NCBI RefSeq assembly: GCF_025766255.1
Contig: NW_026516707.1
Span: forward strand, 248,001 to 312,000
Direction: 5' to 3'
DNA: 64,000 nt
Origin: Zychaea mexicana
Taxonomy: Eukaryota > Mucoromycota > Mucoromycetes > Mucorales > Lichtheimiaceae
How positions within the stretch are numbered: position 1 is the stretch's first letter; the number at the start of each line of letters is the position of its first letter. Of this stretch, positions 1 to 10,585 are shown in pieces. The notes beneath the pieces are model-generated. The model was not told where the DNA came from. It ran no database searches and saw only the letters and a list, made by a program, of their open reading frames with translations. Made by a program: the position numbers and the translations under genes.

Positions 1-490
1 TAGGCCTACAACGAGAGCAAACTCAACGTCCATATTGGGTGCCATCTCTGCTGCAGGCTTGATTGCAGTTGGCGTAAAAAAACCAAGACCTTTAAGAAGA
101 GAAAGGCGGAAGGATATGTAAGTTCAGGGACGGTAGCAGGCCACTATATCAGCTTCTTGAAAATGACTCTCGATAAAATGGACAAGCATCCGCATATGAA
201 AGGACATTATGTAGTCATGGATAATGCACCCATTCACACGCATGAAAACATCAAGAAATACATTGAATATCGAGGGTATAAATGCGTGTACCTTCGTACT
301 TATTCACCTGAGCTAAACTCCATCATAGAACAATTCTGGGCAGTGGCAAAGAGCAAGGTCAAGCGACATAGGTTTTTGCAGCCAGACACACTATCAACAA
401 GAATCACGGAAGCCTGCAACGGTCATTTTTGAGTTTTGTTTCCTATTCTTACAAGTGTTGGGGTAAATGTCGAAACAGGGAAGCCATACT
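1..490 (+). pseudogene. Tc1/mariner-type transposase, C-terminal part, frameshifted
   Basis: This is the C-terminal half of a DDE transposase of the Tc1/mariner (DDE_3) type. The open stretch 157-432 contains the second catalytic Asp in VVMDNAPIHTHENI, followed by YSPELNSIIEQFW, where the family has its third acidic residue (N-x-I-E-x-F-W). Upstream, in another frame, bases 2-110 read TTRANSTSILGAISAAGL, which belongs to the same domain. Past the stop at 432 a third frame reads SYSYKCWGKCRN, typical of the C-terminus of fungal copies. At least two frameshifts therefore separate the pieces, and the N-terminal helix-turn-helix lies outside the window or is lost. It cannot encode an active enzyme. 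Confidence 0.8.
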
Positions 491-2228
491 GTATAATGTT
501 CACTGAATTAAGAGAGTCATGGTGAGTGTGAAGAGAGTGAAGAAGGAAGACTCATTGCACGCAACATATCGCCCACACGTGGAGATCGATTTAAAAAGCA
601 GTTACTGTAACAGGATGGTATTATAAGTGGTTGGGGAATAGGGGAGGAGGGGAGGTCAATGGAAGTTCATAGATAAGACTAATTGTAAAAAGGAATATAA
701 CATAACTGAGACCACAAAGACAAGATCAAACTCCAATACCGTCCATATTTCACCAGTTACAGCACCAAAAGGCCACCACCCCAGAGAGCACGAATTCGCT
801 TTTTGTCACTTCGGTGAACTAAAAGAAAAGAAAAAAAAGTAGAGTTGATAGATTTTTCTACATTCACTTACATATTCACTTCCAAAAACATACACTAGTC
901 ATCTACCTTTGAGATCCAGAGCGATAACAGCGTACGCAGCCTTTAAGGATGATCAAAGCCAATACTACTTAGAGCCAAGTTATCGAGACCAGCAGTAGAC
1001 CGAAACAACGTACTGGAAGCAACCATGCTTAGATTATCTTGCTTCTATCAACCCGTTCACTTGATGTTTGACTTAAAGACCAGAGTATGTAGACGCAAAA
1101 AGAAAAACTGACGATAGGATAATTCATGAGTAGTTGACATACCAGCCTATAGTAGCATAACTTGACTGTGTTCCAAGCTGACAATGACTTGCGCAAAAGA
1201 GACACTGGTAAGCACCATTAGTCTTTTCACTTGAAACCAAATCATCGAGACGCTTTGTACCGACATTGGTGTTGTGGACGACGAATGCCGGATTCCCTTG
1301 TCATTGTCAGCCAGAACAATAAAATCAAGAGAGGCGAGAAAAATTTCCTTTAAATTGGTGACGAATTGACGGAGTGTAAATATAATTTTTGCCGTCATAC
1401 GGTACAGTCGCACACAAAATCAACTAGTACAACTTCAGTTACTGATGTCTGAAATTCACACAAACTTTCTACCTCAAGTACCAAACATGATAGAGGTCTC
1501 AAACTTGGTCTAGAAGTAGAAAGTACAATACACTTTTATATAGACAAGTTTAATATTTTGTATGCCTGCCACGAGCCTTTACAACGTAGTAACATATTTT
1601 GAGGAGGTTACTGCAAACAAGCTTCATTCTCAACTTCAATGGCGAATTGGCTCTATCCTTATTGCAAAGCTGCTTCCAACTATTCACAGTTGGATACTCC
1701 TTCTCAAGAAGCTTTCATATAATGTTCTAATCTTCTTAAAAATGCTCAAAGGATTTAGATCAGGGCTTTGGGTTGGTTAGTATCCAAAGCCCTTGGCTGT
1801 ATGCTTTGACTTCTACCAAGCTAGATATGAGCCTATATAGCAGGCTATGACATCATATTGAAAAAAGAAGTCTCTATTATCAGGTTCATTGAGGTTTGTA
1901 GACCACGAAAGTCTTTTTTGCTCAAGCAGCCGACAATCGTTCTCCTCTAGATTTTCTTGGATGTACGAGTTAATTCTGTTGTGAGGCGAAAATAGCCTCG
2001 TGAGGTAGACAATGCAGTGTTCTGCCTGCCCATAAGTGACACTTTCTCCCTCAACACAATAAACAAGAGAGTTCTTTCCCTTTTTCTTTGGAGTTTTCGA
2101 GATTTTCTAGTGGTGATTAGAGGGTCTTTTGGACTGAAATAACCCGCTTGTCATCATATCTCCCTGGTTCTAGAGAAGCTACATCAATCTAACCCCCTCT
2201 ACTTGGATATATCTGTCCTTTTCGTTTG
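491..2228. other. No recognisable gene
   Basis: Short open frames exist (for example 1147-1413 minus and 1562-1780 plus), but none shows a recognisable motif, splice structure or repeat relationship to the rest of the window. I see no RNA gene or element boundary here apart from the T-run at about 2227-2240, taken as the poly(A) end of the neighbouring LINE. Confidence 0.5.
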
Positions 2229-4395
2229 TTCTTTTTTTTTTGTATATGGAGGGTTTTACCCTCAGATTTTATTTGCAGATACCCGTTCAACAGAAGAGAG
2301 GTAACAGTGGCCTCGAAAGTGTAATACTGTAAGCAGAAGAAAAATAAATTACAAGAAATTATAAAACATATCGAAAGATTGCCTTGACTGCTATGGCAGC
2401 AGTCTTAGCAGGAAGAAAGGGTGTGTTGTCGAAAATAAAAGCCCAGTGGGCTAACCAGATAGCCAAAAGAGTATAAGCGATAATGAGGAGAAGTTGCGTG
2501 TGAGTGAAAGAGGAGTACAGGGGGTCCCCAGTAGAGATGAAATGAAGAAAAGCAGATGGGCGCGGGTCATGGTGGCAGATGCGGTTCCAGACTCGTTGCC
2601 ATACATCAAATTTGCGTGGACGTAGAAAAGAAAGTGAGCTAGCGTTTCGTTGGGACAACCACAAAGCCGACATTCCGGAGAGGGAAGGAAGGTAGCATTC
2701 ACACGGAACAGTCGTTCTGCATTAGGTATGGCTGTATGATAGATGCGAAAGAGGACATTTCTAGCAGCATGGTCCATGGGGGTGGCCCAAAAGACATGCC
2801 AGTGTTTGGTGGAAACTGGGGAAGCGGGTATTCTTGGAGTGAGTTTTCGTCGGCACGCCTTGGTTTGCCACGAGGTGAACGCTGGGTCATTTTTGATGGC
2901 GTTGGTTAGTGGTTGAAAGTTGATAGAGTCAGGTTGAGGTAAACGCCCATCTTGTGTATCAGTGCTGTGAATGCAAAGTCGTGCAAAGAAAGGGCGAATG
3001 ATATAGCGGAAATTGATCACGCTGTGTCTAAGTTGATTGAGAAGCGTCGGGTGTCTGATGTCGTCGTCAAGCTGGCGCTGGCGCAGGCGAATATACCCAA
3101 GGGACTGATCAAAGATGAAGAAATACTTCACCTGATATTTGGAGAAACCTGGTCGTCTAGGTGGTGGGTTGTCGGATGATGGCTGAATGATGACAGCGAG
3201 TGGTAATTCTAATGCTGTTGCAGGTGCTAAGTTGTCGAGTGTATCCCAGGACAAACCAGCCGAATCAATGGCACGAAGGACCAAGGCAACTGGCGATGCT
3301 GATTCATACGCTCGTTGTTTACGACTAGCTAGAGAGAACAAGACCAGCCAGTGGTCTGCGAAAAACTTTTTGATGGCAAGTAATCGATGGATCAGACATA
3401 GAATATGTTGTGGGAACATACTGCTTTCATCCAGCATCGGTTGAATCCACCTTAGCTGGAGTGCATTTTGTTGTAAAATGGGGTCCAATAAGCCAATCCC
3501 ACCCTGGTGTCGTGGTGCACATAGTTTCTGATAGGACACGCGTGGGAAATTCGATGCATCAGTAAGCTGCAAGGCTGATAGTGCTTCTCAGTTTCTGGTG
3601 AAGCCTGACAGTGGTGCGCCAATGATACGCAGAACATGCCATAATTTTGACAAAATCAAGGTGTTTAGCACGGTGGCATGGCTGCGGATAGACAAGTTGC
3701 GGCTCAAGTGTATGTTGCATTGATTCTTGATCGATTCCAGCAACTGGTTCATGAATGTATTCAGTTGGGTAGTTGAGGAGGTCAGTGGATAGCCCACATA
3801 TGTGACGGGGTCGGTCTGTGTACGATCGTGACAAGGCAGAATTCCATGTTGGTGTAGCAAAGCATTCCATCGAGGTTGTGGTGCCCCGCCTAGTGAGATT
3901 GCTTGGGACTTTTCTTGATTGAACTTGGGCATTTGAAGCGCGTTGATAGACATCCATGTGGTACAAAACCTGGCGCAAATCTTCGGGAGATTGCAGGAAA
4001 ACAAGAATATCATCCGCGTAGGCGAGTGTTTTAATTGGCTCGGGGGTGGGCATGGTGGCTGGTGCAATGTCATTGTTCGGTGATGTGAAGACATATCCTT
4101 GATATGAGACATCTCTTTGTTACGAGCGCAGCAAAGGCTCCAGAGCCAGATTGAAAAGGATCGGCGACAGTGGATCTCCTTGTCGTAATCCGCGTTGTTG
4201 TGCAAATGGCGTGCTAAGATGACTGTTAATGTTGATACGTATACGCGTGTTGTAAAACAGTGAGTTGATGCTGTTAATAATTTGATCGGGAAAACCAAAG
4301 AGTTGCAGAGTTTGAACTAAGTACTGTGGATGGATCCTATCATACGCTTTTTCCTAGTCGAGTAGGAGGCCAATGGCTGACGACGTATTGCTTGA

Positions 4396-4429
4396 GGCGT
4401 GTTCCATGGCAAGGCGTGTTCCATGGCAA
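4396..4429. repeat. 17-bp tandem duplication inside the LINE RT
   Basis: GGCGTGTTCCATGGCAA occurs twice in direct tandem (4396-4412 and 4413-4429), followed by the first six bases of a third unit. It lies in the reverse transcriptase, and 17 bp is not a multiple of three, so it is one direct cause of ORF2 breakage. Confidence 0.9.
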
Positions 4430-5943
4430 GGCGTGCTACTAGGTCATTTTCGGCAATAAAGCGACCCGGCATGAATCCCGTTTGCTGTGGGTTAATTAGG
4501 GGTGCAGCGGCCAGCACGACGCGCTTATTTAGCAGCCGTGTGTATATCTTGGCATCACAATTGATGAGACTGATCGGCCGCCAATTCTTGAGTGTAGTCA
4601 GATCGCCCTTTTTTTGGGGGGAGGCGGATACAGGTTTCGGTCTAAGAATCAGGAAAAAGACCATTTTTCAATGCATCTTCATATACTTGATATGTAAGTG
4701 TTTTAGCTGCCGGGTGTTTGAATACGAGCCTCCAAATGCCGTAGGGTAAACCATCGGTTCCAGGGCTACTTTGGCGTGGGGCTCGTTTAGCTCCGTCTTG
4801 GAGATCTTCAATGCTGAAGGGATCGATTAGGCTTTCTTTGCTGTTGGTGCTGAGGTGTGCTGAGGATGGTATGTTGTGCTGCAGTTGTTGGATAGCTGAG
4901 TCGTCAACGTCGTCGGGGGTATACAACTGTTCATAGAAAGCTGTTGCGGCTGAATGCATCGATTCCACTGTGTTACAAATGTCGCCAGTGTGAGGATGTT
5001 GTAGAGTGACAATGTTGGCCTGTGACGTGCGTTGTTGTACGGCTCGCTTGAGATAACCAGCAGATTTCTCGCCTTGCTCCCGCCAGCGCTCTCCTGCGGG
5101 TATCGCAAACTTCATGTTGTGCTGCTAATATTTGTTGTTCAATTATCTTTAAGAACCATATGCGTGTAGCGAGGGGTGGATTTGACCGTAAAAACCGGTT
5201 GCGTTTCGATTGTAGTTTTTTTTAGGTAAGCTGTTGTTTTATTGATGCGTTTCCGGCAATACTGTTGCATCTGCTGCTTTAGTAGACGCTTCAGTTCCTC
5301 CCATTGCTGCTGCGGTGTTGAAGTGCTGTCGCTGCGTGCGAAGAAGGCTGTGAGTTGTGTTGCAAGTTGATGTCGGAAGTCCTTAGAAGCTAAAATCAGA
5401 GGATTGCCCCGCCAATAGCCTTTGCCAGTGGGAGAGGGACCCAGATTAAAGGTTGCAGACAATAATGCATGATCGGACCATGAACTGGTAACGTATGATA
5501 CTTCCCTGGTCTTTACCGTATTTTGGAATACTGGTGAAGCGGCATAAATATAATCAATGGTCGAAATCGTACTATCACTCGACGATACGTCGGCTGCGGT
5601 GTCTCTTGCGGATCTGGGTTGATGCAGTTGATGAAGTGTTGTTGTAGCATAGTGAACCAGGCTGACGGTGCGTCGAGATGATACCCTGAGCGTTGGTGGC
5701 TATAGTTGAAATCCCCAGAGAGAATCAGCCGTTCGCGATAGGGATGTTGTTGATTAAAGATGGTTGAGTTGTAGTGGGATGTGAAAAATTGCCGTCGTTG
5801 GGTTGGCGACGTTGCTGGTGCATAGATGGTAAGTATATAAAAAGGCTGAAAAAGTCGTTGGTGGTGTTCGACTTTAACGAGAAGATGTCGAGGGTTATCG
5901 AATACTGAGATTTGTGTGAGACTGAGGTCGGCGCTAAGTGATA

Positions 5944-6898
5944 TAGTGCATTCAGATAATAACCACTACAAACTTTAAATCAACTTTGAAACCCCATAAC
6001 TTTACCAAAAATAAACATTTATTAGTTTTGAGCCATAAGAATTATAGATGAACATCGTTAGAAATGATATTATGGTTTACATTCTCAAGGAACAAAAATG
6101 TTATGGGCCATTAAAAATAGTCAATGAAGGGACTATTTGGCTGGGGATAAGAAAAATTGAAACATGTCATCGACTGTCGACCTTAAAAAGGTGCTTGTGT
6201 AGCCTTGTGTAACCACGTCTGTTATAGAGCTGTTATTCCTATTTGCTATCATACATTTTGCTTCTCTCTTCTTTTCTACTATCTCACAAAGATGGCGCCT
6301 TGCTCTAAACGTCAAAAAACTACTTTTAATAAGACTAGTCAAAGTGGAGCTTTCACTCCATCAGATAGTAGTGTAGAAAACAGACAGTAAAATGTTGTGA
6401 GAAACGAGAAGACTGGGAGTTACTTGGAATAACGAGAAACAACCTTTATCAGATTAATACTGCAGTTATCTTACCCTAGGAGTTTTTTGCATTATATCCT
6501 AGGTAGCACTGTAAATGTAATTTGATTGAACGTATTTGGGGTAGAACCAAGAAGTGTGAAGTTCGTCTAAAATGTGTATACACTTTTAAAGCGTTACAAG
6601 AACATTCACATGATTTTCTTGATAGTGCAGGCAAACTTGTTACTAGCTAAAGGTATTACAATCACTGCTTATGATACATCAAGCCTACAGTCAAGATCTC
6701 AATGCTGAAGGAGCCACTGAAGAGGCTCAAAAGTTTACCAGCATAAGCTTACATCTCATAGAAAACCAGGCATCCACAACTAATTTTCGCTCTTCCATTC
6801 CTCCATGAATATTGCTTTTTACTACCACTTAGCGGAATATAAGAATAAAAAATTTGAAACAAAATAAGGTTTGTTTCGATTATTATCTGAATGCACGA
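5944..6898 (+). mobile_element. T1: internally deleted T element in the LINE
   Basis: This 955-bp insertion is bounded by TA duplications (5942-5943 and 6899-6900) and by terminal inverted repeats TAGTGCATTCAGATAATAA and TTATTATCTGAATGCACGA. Removing the element and one TA rejoins the LINE endonuclease frame exactly. The inside matches the ends of the longer T2 element: 6292-6390 corresponds to the transposase start (MAPCSKRQK) and 6485-6660 to the region around the third catalytic residue and C-terminus. The roughly 1.7 kb between them is deleted. It retains CNLIER, which T2 has lost. It is non-autonomous and would need a transposase supplied from elsewhere. Confidence 0.9.
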
Positions 6899-7204
6899 TA
6901 CGATGCCGCAATGATGTGTCCAGAATGATTGCGTTGCGTTGAAATAACAGTGGAATTTGTCCTTCTGTGAGGGTGTTGATATACAGTATGTGTTTCTTGC
7001 AAAGTGATGATATGTAGTTGATGTTGTTTGATATGTCGAATGAGTTGTGTTTTGTTGGGTGTAAGTAGTCCATTGCAATTAATGGACGCGAGTGAGATAT
7101 CATTGTTTTTTACTACAGTATCATAAAAATTATTGAGAGAGGAGTGAGGGTTGATCCTCACTGGGATTGCATTCGAGCTGCGATTCTGTAGGTACGCGTG
7201 CACT

Positions 7205-8204
7205 TAGGTCGGAAGGGGAGCCTGAGCTGTTGTCTGAGAGTAAACTTTGTTCATATTCTTGCAGGCTGATGTCTCATTGGCGTGAGAGTCGGACATACAG
7301 GACTTGTTTCAGGTCTGCAGGGAAGTGTGCATCTTATAGGATCTCCTTGGCAGTGTCTGAGAGTTCCATGCTATCTATCCAGTCCTTAGGAGGGCTGACT
7401 TCCGAAAGTAGATCTTGTTCTTCAGCTGGGATCGTCAGTCTGATAGTCCGCAAATTCTATGATGATGTCGTCAAGTGCTTGTTCAAGGTACCCTCGTCGC
7501 ATGAAAATGAAGGAGCAATTGACCACCTCTTTTTGGGTGGTTTCCACGTCTGTTGCTAATTTGTCGTCGAGTATTAAATCATAATAATAAATTATGTGGT
7601 AAACCACAAATTTATTTATTATTCTTAATACTGTCAAGCATTCTAAAAAAAATCTAACTTCGTTGATTTTTTATTGAACTGGGCGTCGTCGTACCTCCTA
7701 GCCTGTGTTAAATTAATTATAAAAGGTTATAACTCTTTAAAAGGTTTAAAAAGGTTTATGCAAAACCTAAACCTTTAAAGAATTAAAAAAAGTTTAAAAA
7801 ATAAAAAAATTATAATATAATTTTTTATTTTTTCCTAAACATAGTTAAACAATGATATATCCTTAATTAATAAAACCTTGTAAGGTTTTACAGTTAAGGA
7901 TTAACCCCCGTCATTGGTATCCAAGTTTTCCAGAGGAGCAAACCAGTTGGTTGGTTCCACAGGCTTACAGTCATGTGTTTAGACTTCAGGAGCTCCTTCG
8001 AGGGGGCTTAATCACGCGTCTGACCAGTCTTGCGGCGGCTTGTTTTGTTGCCGCCAGGGGTCCAGTCCTCGCTGTTTCGCACAGTGGGCAGCTTGTAGCA
8101 TAGTGGTTCTGAGCACCACAGTTGAAGCATCCTTTCTGGTTACATCGGGCGCCCTGGCTCATGGCAGCACGAGCAGTGGAGCAGCATCTGATCAAAATTG
8201 GCAT
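7205..8204 (-). pseudogene. LINE ORF1 (gag-like) remnant with CCHC knuckle
   Basis: The minus-strand frame 8204-7986 contains GCFNCGAQNHYATSCPLCE, a C-x2-C-x4-H-x4-C zinc knuckle typical of the nucleic-acid-binding protein of LINEs. Downstream on the same strand, 7560-7205 is open in pieces (for example RLTIPAEEQDLLSEV and WIDSMELSDTA) and probably represents its C-terminus. A MITE separates the two halves. Position immediately before ORF2, same strand and the CCHC motif support the call. The N-terminus is missing or unrecognisable. Confidence 0.6.
7573..7911 (-). mobile_element. MITE M, copy a (inverted)
   Basis: This segment matches MITE copy c (36559-36911) in reverse orientation. Both share the block GGCGTCGTCGTACCTCCTAG (seen here at about 7682), AT-rich flanks with repeated AAAGGTTT, and the end GGATTAACCCCC. 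It interrupts the LINE ORF1. The right end is clear near 7909. The left end at about 7573 is approximate because this copy diverges there and carries a small palindrome (AATTATGTGG...CCACAAATTT). Confidence 0.65.
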
Positions 8205-8348
8205 AGATCAACTCTTCCTGGTCGCCGCACCAGGGAATATGATGATCAAGGGCGTGGAGTTGTTGATTATGTCGTGGCTGTATATCCAGGACGGGAAATC
8301 GTAATAGCTTCCTCTTCTTCCTCTTTCTGAATCATTAGTTAATACACA

Positions 8349-8739
8349 ATGTCTGACTTGACCGAAGGTAAAAAAAAAAAAGGCAAAAGGCAAAAGAGCC
8401 ATTGATATTTCACGATCACGTACTAACATTTTTTATAATCCCCCTTCTTTTTTGATAATAGCTTTTCAAGAATATTTCAAGATCGCAAATCATCCCAACT
8501 TACTGACCTTTGTCACGAAGAATGAAAGCATCGTCAAAAAATGGATCGCATATCATAATACTGTGGAAGAAGCAACCAGGGCATTGAAGAACAAGATGAA
8601 ACACGTCTATAATCAAACATACCCAAAAAGAACATCGGGACCGACGCTGAAAGTGGATTTAACAGAACTATTTGCTACAGTGAAGACAGACCGGGCGATT
8701 CTTTCAGCAGGGGAAAGGACAGCTAATGAGCAATATAGG
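8349..8739 (+). pseudogene. 5' exons of an unknown multi-exon gene
   Basis: An ATG at 8349 starts MSDLTE. A donor after 8367 (AAG/GTAAAA) and an acceptor at 8461 (ATAATAG) join it in frame to AFQEYFKIANHPNLLTF. The product then reads about 90 residues rich in Lys/Thr/Ala, probably helical (for example VDLTELFATVKTDRAILSAG). The frame runs into CAATATAGGTACCCCCC at 8731, which may be a splice donor (ATAG/GTACCC) or the edge of an insertion. A possible next exon follows an acceptor near 8845 (QKLQENWLFEAK). No domain is recognised. The general pattern resembles the N-terminal part of nuclease-like family genes elsewhere in the window, but that is inference. Confidence 0.45.
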
Positions 8740-9589
8740 TACCCCCCTCTAATTATAGATAGAGTCACGCATCGGACCTCAAATTTTACCTACATATAGT
8801 TCAGTATCTGGATTTTTATATCTCCAATTTTCTAAACCACAGCGCAGAAATTACAAGAGAACTGGCTATTTGAAGCTAAGAGGTCAGTTTTTGTAAAAGT
8901 TCACATTTTTAAAATTTTGAAGTTTTATATAACTAGGTATAATAGCTACAGAAACATACTACTAAAAGCTATATTGTAGCGAGATGTGTTGAGCTCAGAG
9001 AAATACTAGAAGATAAGTAATCGTTACTATGATATCTAAGGGATAAGGGTATATTTGATCGAAATTTCAATTAGAGAAAGATATAAAGCTCAAGAGTTAT
9101 CAGTAGTAAGTACATTAAAAGTGACTAATAATAATTGCATTTTATAAAAGAACCTTGTTACATAAGAAAAAGAAACCTTGTTATATTGGGAAAAAGAAAC
9201 TTTGTTATATAGGAAAAAGGATGACTTATACAGGAATATAGATGACAAATATAAATCTGTGTGAGAAGAATGACATAATACTGATTACTAAATAATTTTG
9301 CTGTAGCAATAAAAAGAACACTCTAAGAATATAAAAAGGGCTAAGTATAATTTTTCCAACCAGTATCTCATCTTCCTCAACTTTATCCATTTTTATTTTA
9401 CCATGTCTTTTACCCACCCTAATAACCAATTCCCTTCTATAAGGAGATTTGCCGAGTTGATTGCCGAGTTGATTGCAAAGCCTAGTGATGCTATCTCGTA
9501 AGGGTTTCACTTTATTTTTATTAATAAGTAATATATGATAAATAGTTTTACTGATTACGAAAATTTACTTGAAATAGTTTTCTGATCGA
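8740..9589. other. Non-coding stretch with short direct repeats
   Basis: I see no supported gene. Bases 9146-9222 hold three degenerate tandem copies of a 22-26 bp unit, AAAGAAACCTTGTTATAT-like. A minus-strand frame at 9226-9510 is open but contains only a small internal duplication (NQLGNQLGK) and no motif I recognise. Confidence 0.4.
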
Positions 9590-9610
9590 AATGGTGCCTT
9601 CAATGAAACA

Positions 9611-10225
9611 ATGTACTGTGATAATGGCTCTGAGATGCATATTACCTGGCCTCCAAGTCAAAAACGTCCTAGATGGCGCTGCACAAAAAGCTGTTGTAAT
9701 AGGACTACAAAATCTGTTAGCAAGGGGTCATATTTCTATAGTAGGAAGGCAGACTTAGGTGATATCCTATGGACCCTACATGGTTTTATTACTGGTAATT
9801 CGGTAAAGGCTTTGACAAAGGTGACGGAACTTGACCGTCGTACAGTTGCACAGATCATCTTTGATGTTTACCAGATCATGGATAATGATATTACAGATGA
9901 TGATATTACTTTGGGTAAGTTTATATATTTTTCTTTTCTCCTTATTTTAAAAGAAACTAAAAGTTTTTATTAGGTGGACCTGGTGTAACCGAGGTACAGA
10001 TTGATGAGAGCAAGTTTGGCAAGAACAAGTACCATCATGGCCATTCAGTTCTAGGTGTTTGGGTCTGGTAGAAAACCGGCCTGGTCAAGCAGGAAAGGCC
10101 TTTCTTATATTGTTCCAGATAGAACAGCTGATACATTGATTCCTTTAATCCAACAATATGTCCGTTCTGGTACAAGAATCATTTTAGACTGCCATCATCC
10201 TTATATGAGGCTGCGCCAGTTAGGA
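9611..10225 (+). pseudogene. Merlin/IS1595-like transposase, 5' and central part
   Basis: The N-terminus reads MYCDNGSEM...RWRCTKSCCN, matching the zinc-ribbon and RWRC region of ISXO2/Merlin transposases, then KGSYFYSRKADLGDILWTL. An intron at 9915-9973 (GTAAGT...TTATTAG) joins in phase to GPGVTEVQIDESKFGKNKYH, which contains the first catalytic Asp. After GVWVW (10069) two frameshifts lead to IVPDRTADTLIPLIQQYV and GTRIILDCHHPYMRLRQLGY, the region of the second Asp. The frame then meets the T2 left end. The E-containing C-terminus is not on this piece, so it is a truncated pseudogene. Confidence 0.8.
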
Positions 10226-10585
10226 TATGGTGCATTCAGATAATAACCGACACAAATTTTAGGTCAACTTTGAAGCCCCATAACTTTACCAAAAATATAT
10301 ATTTTTTAATTTTGAGCCATAATAATTATAGATGAACATCTTTAGAAAATACATTATGGTTTATTTTTATAAAAATGTCTTAGAAAAAAAAAGTTATAGG
10401 CCATCAAAAATAGTGAATAATGGGAAAATTTAGCTGGGGACAAGAGAAATTGAAACATGTCATCAACTGGTTGGACCTAAAAAGGTGCTTGTGTAACCGT
10501 GTGTAACCACGTCTGTTATAGAGCTGTTGTTCCTATTTGCTATCATATATTTTGCTTTTCTCTTCTTTTGTACTATCTCACAAAG

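Larger units (their letters stand above)
2451..7203 (-). pseudogene. LINE ORF2: APE endonuclease plus reverse transcriptase
   Basis: This is the pol-like protein of a LINE, which would nick the target and copy the element RNA. The endonuclease N-terminus at 7203-6883 reads SLASINCNGLLTPNKTQLI and LHIITLQETHT. The domain continues below the T insertion with LILSGDFNYSHQRSG and SDHALLSATFN (about 5750-5440). The reverse transcriptase shows NWRPISLINCDAKIYTRLL (about 4580), QTGFMPGR, and the catalytic YADD in KTLAYADDILVFLQ (about 4020). The C-terminus has the CRLCGCPNETLAHFL zinc-binding motif (about 2660). Fragments lie in different frames at 2451-3572, 3559-4053, 3588-4298, 4317-4664, 4642-5115 and 5139-5462. 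One shift coincides with a 17-bp duplication at 4396-4429. A Tad/I/L1-like clade is likely but not determinable by eye. Confidence 0.82.
2229..8340 (-). mobile_element. Decayed non-LTR (LINE) retrotransposon
   Basis: A minus-strand LINE runs from an ORF1 remnant with a CCHC knuckle (about 8140) through an APE-type endonuclease (7203-5463) and reverse transcriptase (about 5115-3560) to a C-terminal Cys/His segment (about 2640). A T-run at about 2227-2240 on the plus strand fits its poly(A) tail. The 5' limit is placed only by the start of the next gene at 8349. The body is interrupted by a T element (5944-6898) and a MITE (about 7573-7911), and the ORFs are broken by frameshifts, so this is a dead copy. 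Confidence 0.8.

Noticed and set aside
1147..1780. ORFs at 1147-1413 (minus) and 1562-1780 (plus)
   Set aside because: No motif, splice pattern, repeat relationship or composition supports them.
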